DNA from: Xanthomonas translucens pv. translucens DSM 18974
Lineage (GTDB): Bacteria; Pseudomonadota; Gammaproteobacteria; Xanthomonadales; Xanthomonadaceae
Assembly (NCBI RefSeq): GCF_000331775.1
Contig: NZ_CAPJ01000363.1
Location: forward strand, 1-12,636
Reading direction: 5' to 3'
Length of the DNA stretch: 12,636 nt
The notes under the pieces were generated by a model that saw only the letters and a program-made list of their open reading frames with translations, was not told the DNA's origin and did no database searches. Below are positions 6,239 to 12,636 of this stretch, in pieces. The translations under genes were made by a program, and so were the position numbers. The number at the start of each line of letters is the position of its first letter. The stretch's first letter is position 1.

Positions 6239-9200
6239 CCCAGCGCTGTGCCGGCGCCGCAGGGCGTGGTACCGAACGGCGGCGCCGACGCGGCTTTGCT
6301 CGCCGAGCCAGATGCCGCGCCTGCCGACGGCGTCGCCGCAGCGCCGAGCGCGGTGGTCGCGCCGCCGCTGGCGCCCTCCTGGGATCTGGCACCGGTCGCG
6401 GATGCGCCGATCGCCGCCAGCATGCCGCCGCCGCTGCCGAGCCAGACGCCGCAGGCGCCGCAGTGGACGTTGCACGAAGACGCCGCCGTCATGGCGAACG
6501 CCGAGGCTGCCGAGCGCATCGACGCCGCCGCCGACCCGTCCGCCGCGGCCGTCAGCGCTGCGGGCAACGAAGCTGCGTTCGTCGTCGTGTCGCCGCCGAT
6601 CAGTTTCGATCCCGTCGCCGCGGAACAGGAAGAAGGGTCGGCCCTCGCCGAGCCGCTGCAGATCACGACCGACACCCTGGCGTTGGAAGGCGATGCGTTC
6701 CGGACCATGCATGCCGCCGCCGCGTCCGCGACCGACGAAGCGGCACCGGCCAACTACGGTTTCGACCCGGTGGCCGCCGAATACGCCGAACGCGACGCCG
6801 CTGCCGGACACGACGACCCGTCCCTGGGCATCGTCGATGCCCAGGCCGCCGCGCCCACCGACACCGCCCACGACGATGTGCTGGTGATGGAACTGGAGGA
6901 TGCGCCGGCCTTTGCCGATACCGCGTCCGACGAGGTTCACACCATCGTCTGGAACGATACGCCTGCGACCCTGGCCGACGACAACGACAACGACAACGAC
7001 AATGACAACGACTTCGCCGCCGAACCCAACACGCCCACCATCGACCTCTCGTCCAGCGATACCGTGTTCGTGGCCGAGCCGGAGGGCGAACCAGGCCAGG
7101 CGCCGCACGCGCATGCCGGCGAGGCGGAGCATGCCGACGTCGATGCAGGCGCCGAACACAGTCCGTTCGTCGACCTGACCTGGCCGGAGCCGACCCCGGC
7201 ACCGGAAGCGCGGGTGCCCGGCGTGCACCAGGCCAGCATCCAGCCGATCGCGCTGGATCCCGCCTCGGCGGCGTTCCTCGCCGAACTCGATGCCGCCGCC
7301 AGCCAATTCGATGTCGCCGCTGCGCCTGCCGTGGCCGACGCCCCCAGCGCCACCGATGCCGGCGAAGACGTCGAAGCGCCTGCGCCCGTCGTCACCATCG
7401 ACGGCGGCTTCGTCGACGACGGCGGCGACATCGACGCCGACATCCGCGAGGTGTTTCTCGAGGAATTCGACGAGGAACTGGTCAACCTCGGCAACCTGCT
7501 GCCGGCATGGCGCGCCGCGCCGAACCAGCTGGAAAGCCTGCGCCCGATCCGCCGCGTGTTCCACACGCTCAAGGGCAGCGGCCGCCTGGTCGGCGCGCGC
7601 GTGCTCGGCGAGTTCAGCTGGAAGATCGAGAGCATGCTCAATCGCGTGCTCGACGGCACCCGCGCGGCCAGCCCGGCGGTGGTGACCATGGTCGAACTTG
7701 CCTACGAGGTGTTGCCGCAGCTCAACGCCGCGCTGCGTGGGCATGGCGTCATCCACGCCGACCTGGACGCGATCCAGGCGGTCGCCGACCGCGTCGCCGC
7801 CGGCGAGGACGCCTACTATTTCGCTGCCGCACCCGCCGTTGCCGGGGCCGCGCCGCGCGCCGGCACGCCGGCGTCGGTGGACAGCGTGCTGCGCGAGATC
7901 CTCGAAGCCGAGGTCGGCACCCATCTGGAGACGGTCCGCGACTGGCTGCAGCATGCGCCGCAGCCGGCCACCGAGGCGCTGCTGCGCGCGGTGCACACGA
8001 TGAGCGGTGCGTTCGCGATGACCGATGTGCCGGAAATCACCGAGGTCACCGGCCCGGCGGAGAGCTACGTCAAACGCCTGCTGGCCGCCGCCGTGGTGCC
8101 CGGCGCCGACGGCGTGCGCGCGCTCGACGATGCCGCGCAGGCCATCGCCGCCACCATCGAGGAATTGCAGGCGCCGTCGCCGGTGATCCCGCCGTTCACC
8201 GCGCTGGCGCAGCGCCTGCAGGCGCTGGTCGCCACGCTGCCGGACCTGCAGTGGTCCGCGCTCGCGCACGACGAAGACGAAGAAGACCACGCAGAGCGGT
8301 CGCACGCGCAGGCCGATGCCGCGCTGGACCCGCAGTTGCTGCAGGCGGTCGAACTCACCGCAGCCGACGACCTGTCGGCGTACCTGGGCGACGTCAGGCA
8401 TCTCGACGCGGCCGGCGCGGATGCCGAGCATGCCGACGCGACGCATGTCGCCGAGAACGCCGATGCCGATGCATCCGCGGCGCAGGCGAGCGATGCGCCG
8501 GACGGCAGCGCTGCGGCGTTCGACGCGGAACACGCCAGCGTCGGCGCCAACCTCGCGCAGGACGATGACGCTGCAGAACAAGCGAGTGCGCCCGTTGCGC
8601 CGCCGGCCGACAGCGACAGCGCGTCCGCCGCGATCGACCCTGATACGCAGGCACTGCTGGCCCAGGACGGCAAGCTCGACGAATTGACCGTCGATGCGCC
8701 GCTGGCCGATGAAGGTGCGCCCGCCGACAGCGAACTGCCGCCGCCAGCGGAAGAGCCGCTCGCAGCGCAGCAGCAGGATGCGCCCGCCGTCGCTGGCGCC
8801 ACGCACGGCGAACCGCATCAGGACGGCGACCAGGAAGCATCGCAGCGGGACGCGCACGACCAGGACGAACACGACCAGAACGAGCAAGACCAGGCGCGCG
8901 ATTCGCACGGCTATGCATTCAACGCCGAGCCGGTGCCGCCGTCCACGCAGTGGCAAGGCAGCGAGCCGGCCTCGGCGAACGACGATGCCGAACTGCTGCC
9001 CGTGGCGGACGACGCGGCGGTGCATGCCGACACCGCCCCGCACGCGCACGACGACGCGGAGGCCGCAGCGCAATCGCAGCACGATGCCGTTGACCACTAC
9101 GGCGATACCCACGCCGGGCAGACCGACATCGAAACGCATCCGGCCGACGCCGAAGCAATCGACGCGACCGACGCGACCGAAGTAGCCGACGCGACCGACG

Positions 9201-12058
9201 CGCACGATCACGTGCCGACGCCGCACGCCGAAGACGGCGCGCATTCCGAATCCGAATCTGCCGATGCCGATGCCGATGCGGACGCAGCGCTCGGCGCAAC
9301 AGCTGACTTCGAGCAGACGCATTCGACCCACACGGCCGACGCGCCAGCGCACAATGCCTGGCACGAGGGCGCTGCTGGTTCCGACCCGGCACCGGTCGAA
9401 GCGCCGTCTGCCCATGCGACGCCCGCCGACGAAACGCAAGCCAGCGACATTGCCGACATCGCGCCGGACAACGCCGAACATCCGAGCGACTCCGCGCACC
9501 CCGCGGACACGGATGCCACCCAGCCCGCACACGCGCAAACCGACGCGCCTGCCGACACCACGAGCGGCGACGCGCAGCACGCGCCCGCCGACGTTGCCGA
9601 CGCGCCGTCGTTCGCCGAATCCGCCCCGCACGACACCGCCTCGGCCGACTCCATCGAACTGGCCGCCGTCGATCTCGGCCCGCTGGACTTCGCCGACCTG
9701 GACCGCGAACTGGTCGATATCTTCGTCGAGGAAGGCAAGGACCTGCTCGACCATTGCGACCGCCTGGTCGCCGAACTGCGCGCGGCGCCGCAGGACCGCG
9801 ACGCGCTCGCCGGCCTGCAGCGCGACCTGCACACGCTGAAGGGCGGCGCGCGCATGGCCGGGGTCAATCCGATCGGCGACCTCGGCCACGGCATCGAATC
9901 GTTGCTGGAGGCGGTGGCCGCCAACCGCACCGAACTCGATCGCCGCGACGTGCAATTGCTCGAACGCGGCTTCGACCGCCTGCACCAGTTGCTCACCCTC
10001 ACCGGCAACCACCGTGCGGTGGCCATGCCGGACGACCTGATCGGCCGTTTCGACGCGCGCACGCACGGCCGCAGCCTGCCGCTGGAGGCCGGCACCGCCG
10101 CCGCGACGCAGGCCGATGCCGGCGTCGCGGCGACGCTCCAGGCCGCGGTCGCTGCGGAGTCGATCCCCGCTGCCGCGCCGGCGCCGCTGTCGGCACCGCT
10201 GCCGGTGGACGGCATGCTCGACGAGGAGTCGATGATCGCGCGGCCGATGCAGGAACAGGTGCGCGTGCGCGCCGACCTGCTGGATCGCCTGGTCAACCAC
10301 GCCGGCGAAGTGGCGATCTACCGCTCGCGCCTGGAACAGCAGCTTGGCGCGTTCCGTGGCGCGATGTCCGAACTGGACCGCACCAACGCGCGACTGCGCG
10401 ACCAGCTGCGGCGCCTGGACCTGGAAACCGAAGCGCAGATCGTCGCCCGCTACCAGCGCGAACAGGACCAGACCCAGCAGAACTTCGATCCGCTGGAACT
10501 GGACCGCTTCTCCACGCTGCAGCAGCTCAGCCGCGCGCTGAACGAATCGGCGGCCGACCTGGGCGGCCTGCAAGGCGTGCTCGACGACCTGGCACGCCAG
10601 TACGACGGCCTGCTGCAGCAGCAGTCGCGGGTCAGCTCGGAACTGCAGGACGGCCTCATGCGCGCGCGCATGGTGCCGTTCGACGGGCTGGTGCCGCGGC
10701 TGCGCCGCGTGGTGCGGCAGGCCGCCAGCGAGACCGGCAAGCAGGTGCACCTGACCCTGGAAGGCACCCACGGCGAACTCGACCGCAACGTGCTCGACCG
10801 GATGATCGCGCCGCTGGAACACATGCTGCGCAACTCGGTCGCGCACGGCCTGGAAACGCCCGAGCAGCGCCGCGCCGCCGGCAAGCCGGAGGAGGGCAGC
10901 ATCGCCATCCGCCTGCGCCGCGAAGGCTCGGAAATCGTGCTGGAAGTAGCCGACGACGGCGCCGGCCTCAACCGCGATGCGATTCGCCACCGTGCCGAAC
11001 AGCGCGGCTTGATTGCGAGCGGCGCCGCGCTGTCCGAGGAAGAGCTGGATTCGCTGATCTTCGCTCCCGGCTTCAGCACCTACGACCAGGTCAGCCAGCT
11101 GGCCGGCCGCGGCGTGGGCATGGACGTGGTGCGCAACGAAGTGCGCCAGCTCGGCGGCTCGGTGGACATCCACTCGGTGTGGGGCCAGGGCGTCACCTTC
11201 ACCCTGCGCCTGCCGCAGACCCTGGCGGTGACCCAGGCGGTGTTCGTGCAGATCGGCGAGACCACCTTCGCCGTGCCGGTGGCCTCGGTCAGCGGCATCG
11301 GCCGCATCAGCCGCGAGCGCTTCGACGCGGCCGACGGCGGCTACCACTACAGCGGCGAGCAATTCGCGCTGCACGACCTCGGCTCGCTGGTCGGCCAGGC
11401 GCCGGCACGGGCCGAAGGGCAGATGCAGGTGCCGCTGCTGCTGGTGCGCGCCGGCGACCTGCGCGCCGCAGTGGCGATCGACCAGGTGCTCGGCAACCGC
11501 GAAATCGTGGTCAAGCCGGTCGGCCTGCAGATCGCCTCGGTGCCCGGCATCTACGGCGCCACCATCACCGGCGATGGCCGCGTGGTGGTGATCCTGGACG
11601 TCGCCCCGCTGGTGCGCCGCTACCTGGCGCAGCCGGCGCGGCCGGTGGTGGAGGCGGCGCCGACCGAACAGCGGCGCGCGCCGCTGGTGATGGTGGTCGA
11701 CGATTCGCTGACCATGCGCAAGGTCACCAGCCGCGTGCTGGAACGCCACAACTTCGACGTGATTGTCGCCCGCGACGGCATCGAGGCGCTGGAGCGCCTC
11801 GACGAGCGCGTTCCCGACCTGATGCTGCTGGATATCGAGATGCCGCGCATGGATGGCTACGAACTGGCGACCGCGATGCGCGCCGACCCGCGCTACAGAG
11901 CGGTACCGATCGTGATGATCACCTCGCGCAGCGGCGAAAAGCACCGCCAGCGCGCCTTCGAGATCGGCGTGCAGCGCTACCTGGGCAAGCCTTACCAAGA
12001 GCTGGATCTGATGCGCAACGTGTACGACCTGCTGGGGATCGCCCGTGTCCGCGAATGA
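5000..12058 (+). CDS. chpA: ChpA/PilL hybrid histidine kinase with multiple Hpt domains
   Basis: ChpA (called PilL in xanthomonads) is the CheA-type kinase of the Pil-Chp pathway, passing phosphate from PilJ-controlled autophosphorylation to PilG and PilH. The 2352-residue protein reads in order: three N-terminal Hpt-like helical modules (1-413); disordered linker 1 (about 414-808); Hpt with H855; Hpt-like with H999; disordered linker 2 (about 1089-1553); Hpt with H1611; dimerisation and ATPase core (about 1744-2073); CheW-like domain (about 2074-2212); receiver with D2278. Pseudomonas ChpA is of similar size (2472 as I recall) but is described with eight phosphotransfer modules, including Ser and Thr variants; I see six here. 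Start: the ATG at 5000 has GGGAG 7 nt upstream and overlaps the stop of a 27-codon ORF. Its last 14 nt overlap the chpB-like gene. The name is secure from order and domain layout. Confidence 0.96.
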   Translation: MSALRDAMSHAALGWVKPELDETLRQVRGEIESFVEDPADTSRMRFCAGYLHQVQGTLRMVELYAPAMVAEELELLAIAVQNGQVPERDEACATLMRGTVLLPDYLERLQDGHRDIPIVLLPLLNEIRASRGEPGLSEGALFALSPDASAATEAELDHARGSLSGRNRELLDTVGTAIKEELLRVKDALDLHLRTGGDVAALQTQVDELGSVADTLGVMGLGVARGVVVQQRDALRSIVEGERQADEGLLLDIAGALLYVDASLDDQVAYLGASAGIHDDASAAEARRTVEVLAHEAIANFAAAREHFVAFIETNWEHERLSEVPRLLGEVAGALRMLELPQPADYLEGVRRYVATELIGKRRVPSGRQLDTLADAMASLEYYLEALRERRPGREEILDITRTSLETLRYWPLPSAVPAPQGVVPNGGADAALLAEPDAAPADGVAAAPSAVVAPPLAPSWDLAPVADAPIAASMPPPLPSQTPQAPQWTLHEDAAVMANAEAAERIDAAADPSAAAVSAAGNEAAFVVVSPPISFDPVAAEQEEGSALAEPLQITTDTLALEGDAFRTMHAAAASATDEAAPANYGFDPVAAEYAERDAAAGHDDPSLGIVDAQAAAPTDTAHDDVLVMELEDAPAFADTASDEVHTIVWNDTPATLADDNDNDNDNDNDFAAEPNTPTIDLSSSDTVFVAEPEGEPGQAPHAHAGEAEHADVDAGAEHSPFVDLTWPEPTPAPEARVPGVHQASIQPIALDPASAAFLAELDAAASQFDVAAAPAVADAPSATDAGEDVEAPAPVVTIDGGFVDDGGDIDADIREVFLEEFDEELVNLGNLLPAWRAAPNQLESLRPIRRVFHTLKGSGRLVGARVLGEFSWKIESMLNRVLDGTRAASPAVVTMVELAYEVLPQLNAALRGHGVIHADLDAIQAVADRVAAGEDAYYFAAAPAVAGAAPRAGTPASVDSVLREILEAEVGTHLETVRDWLQHAPQPATEALLRAVHTMSGAFAMTDVPEITEVTGPAESYVKRLLAAAVVPGADGVRALDDAAQAIAATIEELQAPSPVIPPFTALAQRLQALVATLPDLQWSALAHDEDEEDHAERSHAQADAALDPQLLQAVELTAADDLSAYLGDVRHLDAAGADAEHADATHVAENADADASAAQASDAPDGSAAAFDAEHASVGANLAQDDDAAEQASAPVAPPADSDSASAAIDPDTQALLAQDGKLDELTVDAPLADEGAPADSELPPPAEEPLAAQQQDAPAVAGATHGEPHQDGDQEASQRDAHDQDEHDQNEQDQARDSHGYAFNAEPVPPSTQWQGSEPASANDDAELLPVADDAAVHADTAPHAHDDAEAAAQSQHDAVDHYGDTHAGQTDIETHPADAEAIDATDATEVADATDAHDHVPTPHAEDGAHSESESADADADADAALGATADFEQTHSTHTADAPAHNAWHEGAAGSDPAPVEAPSAHATPADETQASDIADIAPDNAEHPSDSAHPADTDATQPAHAQTDAPADTTSGDAQHAPADVADAPSFAESAPHDTASADSIELAAVDLGPLDFADLDRELVDIFVEEGKDLLDHCDRLVAELRAAPQDRDALAGLQRDLHTLKGGARMAGVNPIGDLGHGIESLLEAVAANRTELDRRDVQLLERGFDRLHQLLTLTGNHRAVAMPDDLIGRFDARTHGRSLPLEAGTAAATQADAGVAATLQAAVAAESIPAAAPAPLSAPLPVDGMLDEESMIARPMQEQVRVRADLLDRLVNHAGEVAIYRSRLEQQLGAFRGAMSELDRTNARLRDQLRRLDLETEAQIVARYQREQDQTQQNFDPLELDRFSTLQQLSRALNESAADLGGLQGVLDDLARQYDGLLQQQSRVSSELQDGLMRARMVPFDGLVPRLRRVVRQAASETGKQVHLTLEGTHGELDRNVLDRMIAPLEHMLRNSVAHGLETPEQRRAAGKPEEGSIAIRLRREGSEIVLEVADDGAGLNRDAIRHRAEQRGLIASGAALSEEELDSLIFAPGFSTYDQVSQLAGRGVGMDVVRNEVRQLGGSVDIHSVWGQGVTFTLRLPQTLAVTQAVFVQIGETTFAVPVASVSGIGRISRERFDAADGGYHYSGEQFALHDLGSLVGQAPARAEGQMQVPLLLVRAGDLRAAVAIDQVLGNREIVVKPVGLQIASVPGIYGATITGDGRVVVILDVAPLVRRYLAQPARPVVEAAPTEQRRAPLVMVVDDSLTMRKVTSRVLERHNFDVIVARDGIEALERLDERVPDLMLLDIEMPRMDGYELATAMRADPRYRAVPIVMITSRSGEKHRQRAFEIGVQRYLGKPYQELDLMRNVYDLLGIARVRE
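6239..7423 (+). other. ChpA linker 1: long low-complexity acidic region
   Basis: Residues about 414-808 are Ala/Asp/Glu/Pro-rich with few aromatic residues and no recognisable fold. It contains an Asp-Asn dipeptide run (residues 660-671), two copies of FDPVAAE (536-542 and 588-594), and LDPASAAFLAEL (752-763), a motif that recurs in linker 2. It probably acts as a flexible tether between the scaffold-like N terminus and the first canonical Hpt domain. Confidence 0.8.
6980..7012 (+). repeat. Hexanucleotide tandem repeat (GACAAC), 5.5 units
   Basis: Five and a half GACAAC units encode alternating Asp-Asn at ChpA residues 661-671. One unit carries a synonymous AAC to AAT change at 7001-7003. 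The unit length is a multiple of three, so gain or loss would change linker length without a frameshift. Confidence 0.9.
7427..7819 (+). other. ChpA Hpt domain with phosphoacceptor H855
   Basis: The module begins DIDADIREVFLEEFDEEL and has the canonical FHTLKGSGRLVGA with H855, K858 and G859 (codon for H855 at 7562-7564). It is a full active-looking Hpt domain, residues about 810-940. Confidence 0.9.
7868..8255 (+). other. ChpA Hpt-like domain with H999 but no conserved lysine
   Basis: The module begins PASVDSVLREILEAEVGTHL and carries AVHTMSGAFAM. H999 (codon 7994-7996) is kept, but the HxxKG lysine is Ser. Hpt fold and histidine are present; phosphotransfer may be altered. It covers residues about 957-1085. 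Confidence 0.8.
9161..9205 (+). repeat. Imperfect 9-bp tandem repeat (GACGCGACC) in chpA
   Basis: Five 9-bp units read GACGCGACC, GACGCGACC, GAAGTAGCC, GACGCGACC, GACGCGCAC, coding DAT-DAT-EVA-DAT-DAH from residue 1388. Units three and five have diverged, so the array looks older than a perfect slippage tract. Confidence 0.8.
9245..9283 (+). repeat. Paired hexanucleotide repeats in chpA (Ser-Glu then Ala-Asp)
   Basis: TCCGAA twice plus TCT (9245-9259) encodes SESES. It is followed directly by GCCGAT three times plus GCGGAC (9260-9283), encoding ADADADAD. The arrays are in frame and sit in the disordered linker 2. Confidence 0.8.
9671..10066 (+). other. ChpA Hpt domain with phosphoacceptor H1611
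   Basis: The module begins DLGPLDFADLDRELVDIFVE and carries LHTLKGGARMAGV, with H1611 (codon 9830-9832) and the conserved lysine and glycine. It is the Hpt domain nearest the kinase core, a good candidate for direct autophosphorylation. It covers residues about 1558-1690. Confidence 0.9.
10229..11218 (+). other. ChpA dimerisation and ATPase kinase core
   Basis: The core starts near residue 1744 with QVRVRADLLDRLVNHAGEV, the CheA P3-type entry. A long coiled-coil insert rich in Gln, Glu and Arg (about 1765-1870) leads to GLMRARMVPFDGLVPRLRRV. ATP-binding boxes follow: N box HMLRNSVAHGLE (H1941, N1945), G1 box DDGAG (1985-1989) and G2 box GRGVGMDVV (from G2036). All key residues seen are intact. 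Confidence 0.93.
11219..11635 (+). other. ChpA CheW-like domain
   Basis: About residues 2074-2212 form a CheA P5/CheW-like domain: TQAVFVQIGETTFAVPVASV, followed by VPLLLVRAGDLRAAVAIDQV, EIVVKPVG, and GATITGDGRVVVILDV near the end. It would dock PilI and PilJ in the array. Confidence 0.9.
11681..12058 (+). other. ChpA C-terminal receiver domain
   Basis: A CheY-type receiver with D2234-D2235 (VVDDS), phosphoacceptor D2278 in LLDIEMPRMDG, T2308 in VMITSRSG and K2330 in LGKPY. Spacings of 30 and 52 from D2278 fit an active receiver. It makes this a hybrid kinase with a third receiver beside PilG and PilH. Confidence 0.93.
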
Positions 12059-12636
12059 CGGCACCGCCAGCGGGACCGCGGTCGCGTTGCTGGCGCGCCC
12101 CGGCCAGGCGCGCGAGCGCCTGCGCGAGGCGCTGCACCAGATCGGCGCGTCGATCGTGCTGGAGGACGACCCCACCGCGATCGATGCGCAGACCCTGGCC
12201 GACGCCGCACCCGACGCGGTGCTGATCGCGCTGGAGCCGGCGATCGAGGACGCCGTGGAGCGGCTGGATTCCGCGCTCGACCTGCCCGGCCTCACCGTGA
12301 TCTTCGACGAAGCTGAACTGGCCGCGCGCCGCGAAGGCTGGGAAGCGCAGCGCTGGGCGAGGCACCTGGCGGCCAAGCTGCAAGGCCACCAGGACGTGCT
12401 GCCGCCGGGGCGCGAAACCGACACCGGCCTGCAGCCCGAACCCGGCCTGCAGCCCGAACCCGGCCTGCCGGCGACCCCGGCGCAACTGCACGCCGGCGCG
12501 CCGATCGGCTTCCACGTCGAGGAAGCGGCCAGCTTCGCTACCACCGTACCCGGCGACAGCTTCTACGCCTGGCAGCCGCCGGCCGATGTCGCGCCCGGGT
12601 TCGAAGACCTGCAGTTCGCAAGCGCCGAAGCCGCCG
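12045..12636 (+). CDS. chpB: ChpB-like chemotaxis methylesterase, N-terminal part (runs off right edge)
   Basis: A GTG at 12045 opens a frame that stays open to base 12636, giving 197 residues. GGGG at 12034-12037 lies 7 nt upstream, and the gene overlaps the end of chpA by 14 nt, so coupled translation is likely. Residues about 12-120 look like a degenerate receiver: VALLARPGQARERLREALHQ, then APDAVLIALEP, where A62 sits where the phosphoacceptor Asp would be, and WEAQRWARHLAAKLQ near its end. This pattern resembles the N terminus of Pseudomonas ChpB, the CheB-type methylesterase that follows chpA in the same order. A Pro/Glu repeat (two perfect GLQPEP units from residue 128) and another low-complexity stretch come next. 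The catalytic esterase domain is not in the window, so the name rests on weak N-terminal likeness and position. Confidence 0.72.
   Translation, partial: MSANDGTASGTAVALLARPGQARERLREALHQIGASIVLEDDPTAIDAQTLADAAPDAVLIALEPAIEDAVERLDSALDLPGLTVIFDEAELAARREGWEAQRWARHLAAKLQGHQDVLPPGRETDTGLQPEPGLQPEPGLPATPAQLHAGAPIGFHVEEAASFATTVPGDSFYAWQPPADVAPGFEDLQFASAEAA
12426..12467 (+). repeat. 18-bp tandem duplication in the chpB-like gene
   Basis: GGCCTGCAGCCCGAACCC occurs twice without a mismatch (12426-12443 and 12444-12461), followed by a partial third copy GGCCTG. It is in frame and encodes GLQPEP twice. Identity of the copies suggests a recent duplication. Confidence 0.9.

Larger units (their letters stand above)
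8265..9660 (+). other. ChpA linker 2: extreme Ala/Asp/His-rich low-complexity region
   Basis: Residues about 1089-1553 have no recognisable domain and are dominated by Ala, Asp, Glu, His and Pro. Residues 1342-1415 contain 11 His and 19 Asp/Glu in 74 positions and no Lys or Arg. Short tandem repeats occur at 9161-9205 and 9245-9283. Two motifs resembling one in linker 1 are present: LDPQLLQAVEL (1109-1119) and IDPDTQALLA (1212-1221). The reading frame and codon bias continue uninterrupted, so this is part of the protein and not a frameshifted stretch. Confidence 0.85.

Noticed and set aside
4930..7005. Open plus-strand frame of 691 codons overlapping the 5' part of chpA
   Set aside because: The product is an Arg/Gly/Ala-rich frame-shifted reading of chpA with no domain, and its GTG start lacks a ribosome site of its own.
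4871..12544. Open reading frame of 2557 codons on the minus strand, antisense to chpA
   Set aside because: It mirrors chpA and runs past both its ends. In GC-rich genes with strong third-position G/C bias the antisense frame lacks stops. Its product is compositionally odd (Arg/Gly/His/Val-rich), has no recognisable domain, and the plus strand has complete, well-matched domains.
1..12636. CRISPR array, tRNA, rRNA, insertion sequence or phage elements
   Set aside because: No spaced direct repeats, cloverleaf-like segments, transposase motifs or terminal inverted repeats were seen; nearly the whole window is explained by the pil-chp and gshB genes.

Overview
The window comes from a very GC-rich gammaproteobacterium, most likely a member of the Xanthomonadaceae (Xanthomonas, Stenotrophomonas, Pseudoxanthomonas or Lysobacter). 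The evidence is the strong G/C third-position bias and the gene order: a TonB-family gene and gshB diverging from pilG-pilH-pilI-pilJ and a giant chpA/pilL hybrid kinase, followed by a chpB-like gene. The same neighbourhood (tonB3-gshB-pilG-pilH-pilI-pilJ-pilK-chpA-chpB) is known in Pseudomonas aeruginosa, but here pilK is missing from its usual place. The genus is inferred from recall of synteny and protein similarity, not from a database search.

Layout. Positions 1-306 (minus strand) hold the N-terminal 102 residues of a TonB-family energy transducer that runs off the left edge. Its start overlaps the stop of gshB (glutathione synthetase, 303-1253, minus strand) in an ATGA. A 243-bp divergent spacer (1254-1496) carries candidate promoters for the plus-strand operon. 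That operon contains pilG (1497-1898), pilH (1915-2277), pilI (2279-2809), pilJ (2851-4887), a possible 27-codon ORF (4920-5003), chpA/pilL (5000-12058) and the first 197 codons of a chpB-like gene (12045 to the right edge). Gaps are short or negative throughout, so co-transcription and translational coupling are likely.

How it works together. These genes form a Pil-Chp chemosensory system, which controls type IV pilus extension/retraction and twitching motility. PilJ is the membrane receptor, PilI the CheW-like coupling protein, and ChpA the CheA-like kinase with several phosphotransfer (Hpt) modules, a CheW-like domain and its own receiver. PilG and PilH are single-domain response regulators. 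ChpB would be the receptor methylesterase.

Most unusual points. (1) ChpA keeps six recognisable Hpt or Hpt-like modules. Two have glycine where the phosphoacceptor histidine should be, and two keep the histidine but lack the usual lysine. (2) Two very long disordered linkers (about 395 and 465 residues) are Ala/Asp/Pro-rich, with microsatellite-like in-frame repeats, a His- and acid-rich stretch with no Lys or Arg, and short motifs repeated at the peptide level but with different codons. (3) A small ORF with a good Shine-Dalgarno ends in an ATGA overlap with the chpA start, in the place where pilK lies in Pseudomonas. No wholly new system is evident: this is a lineage variant of a known one.
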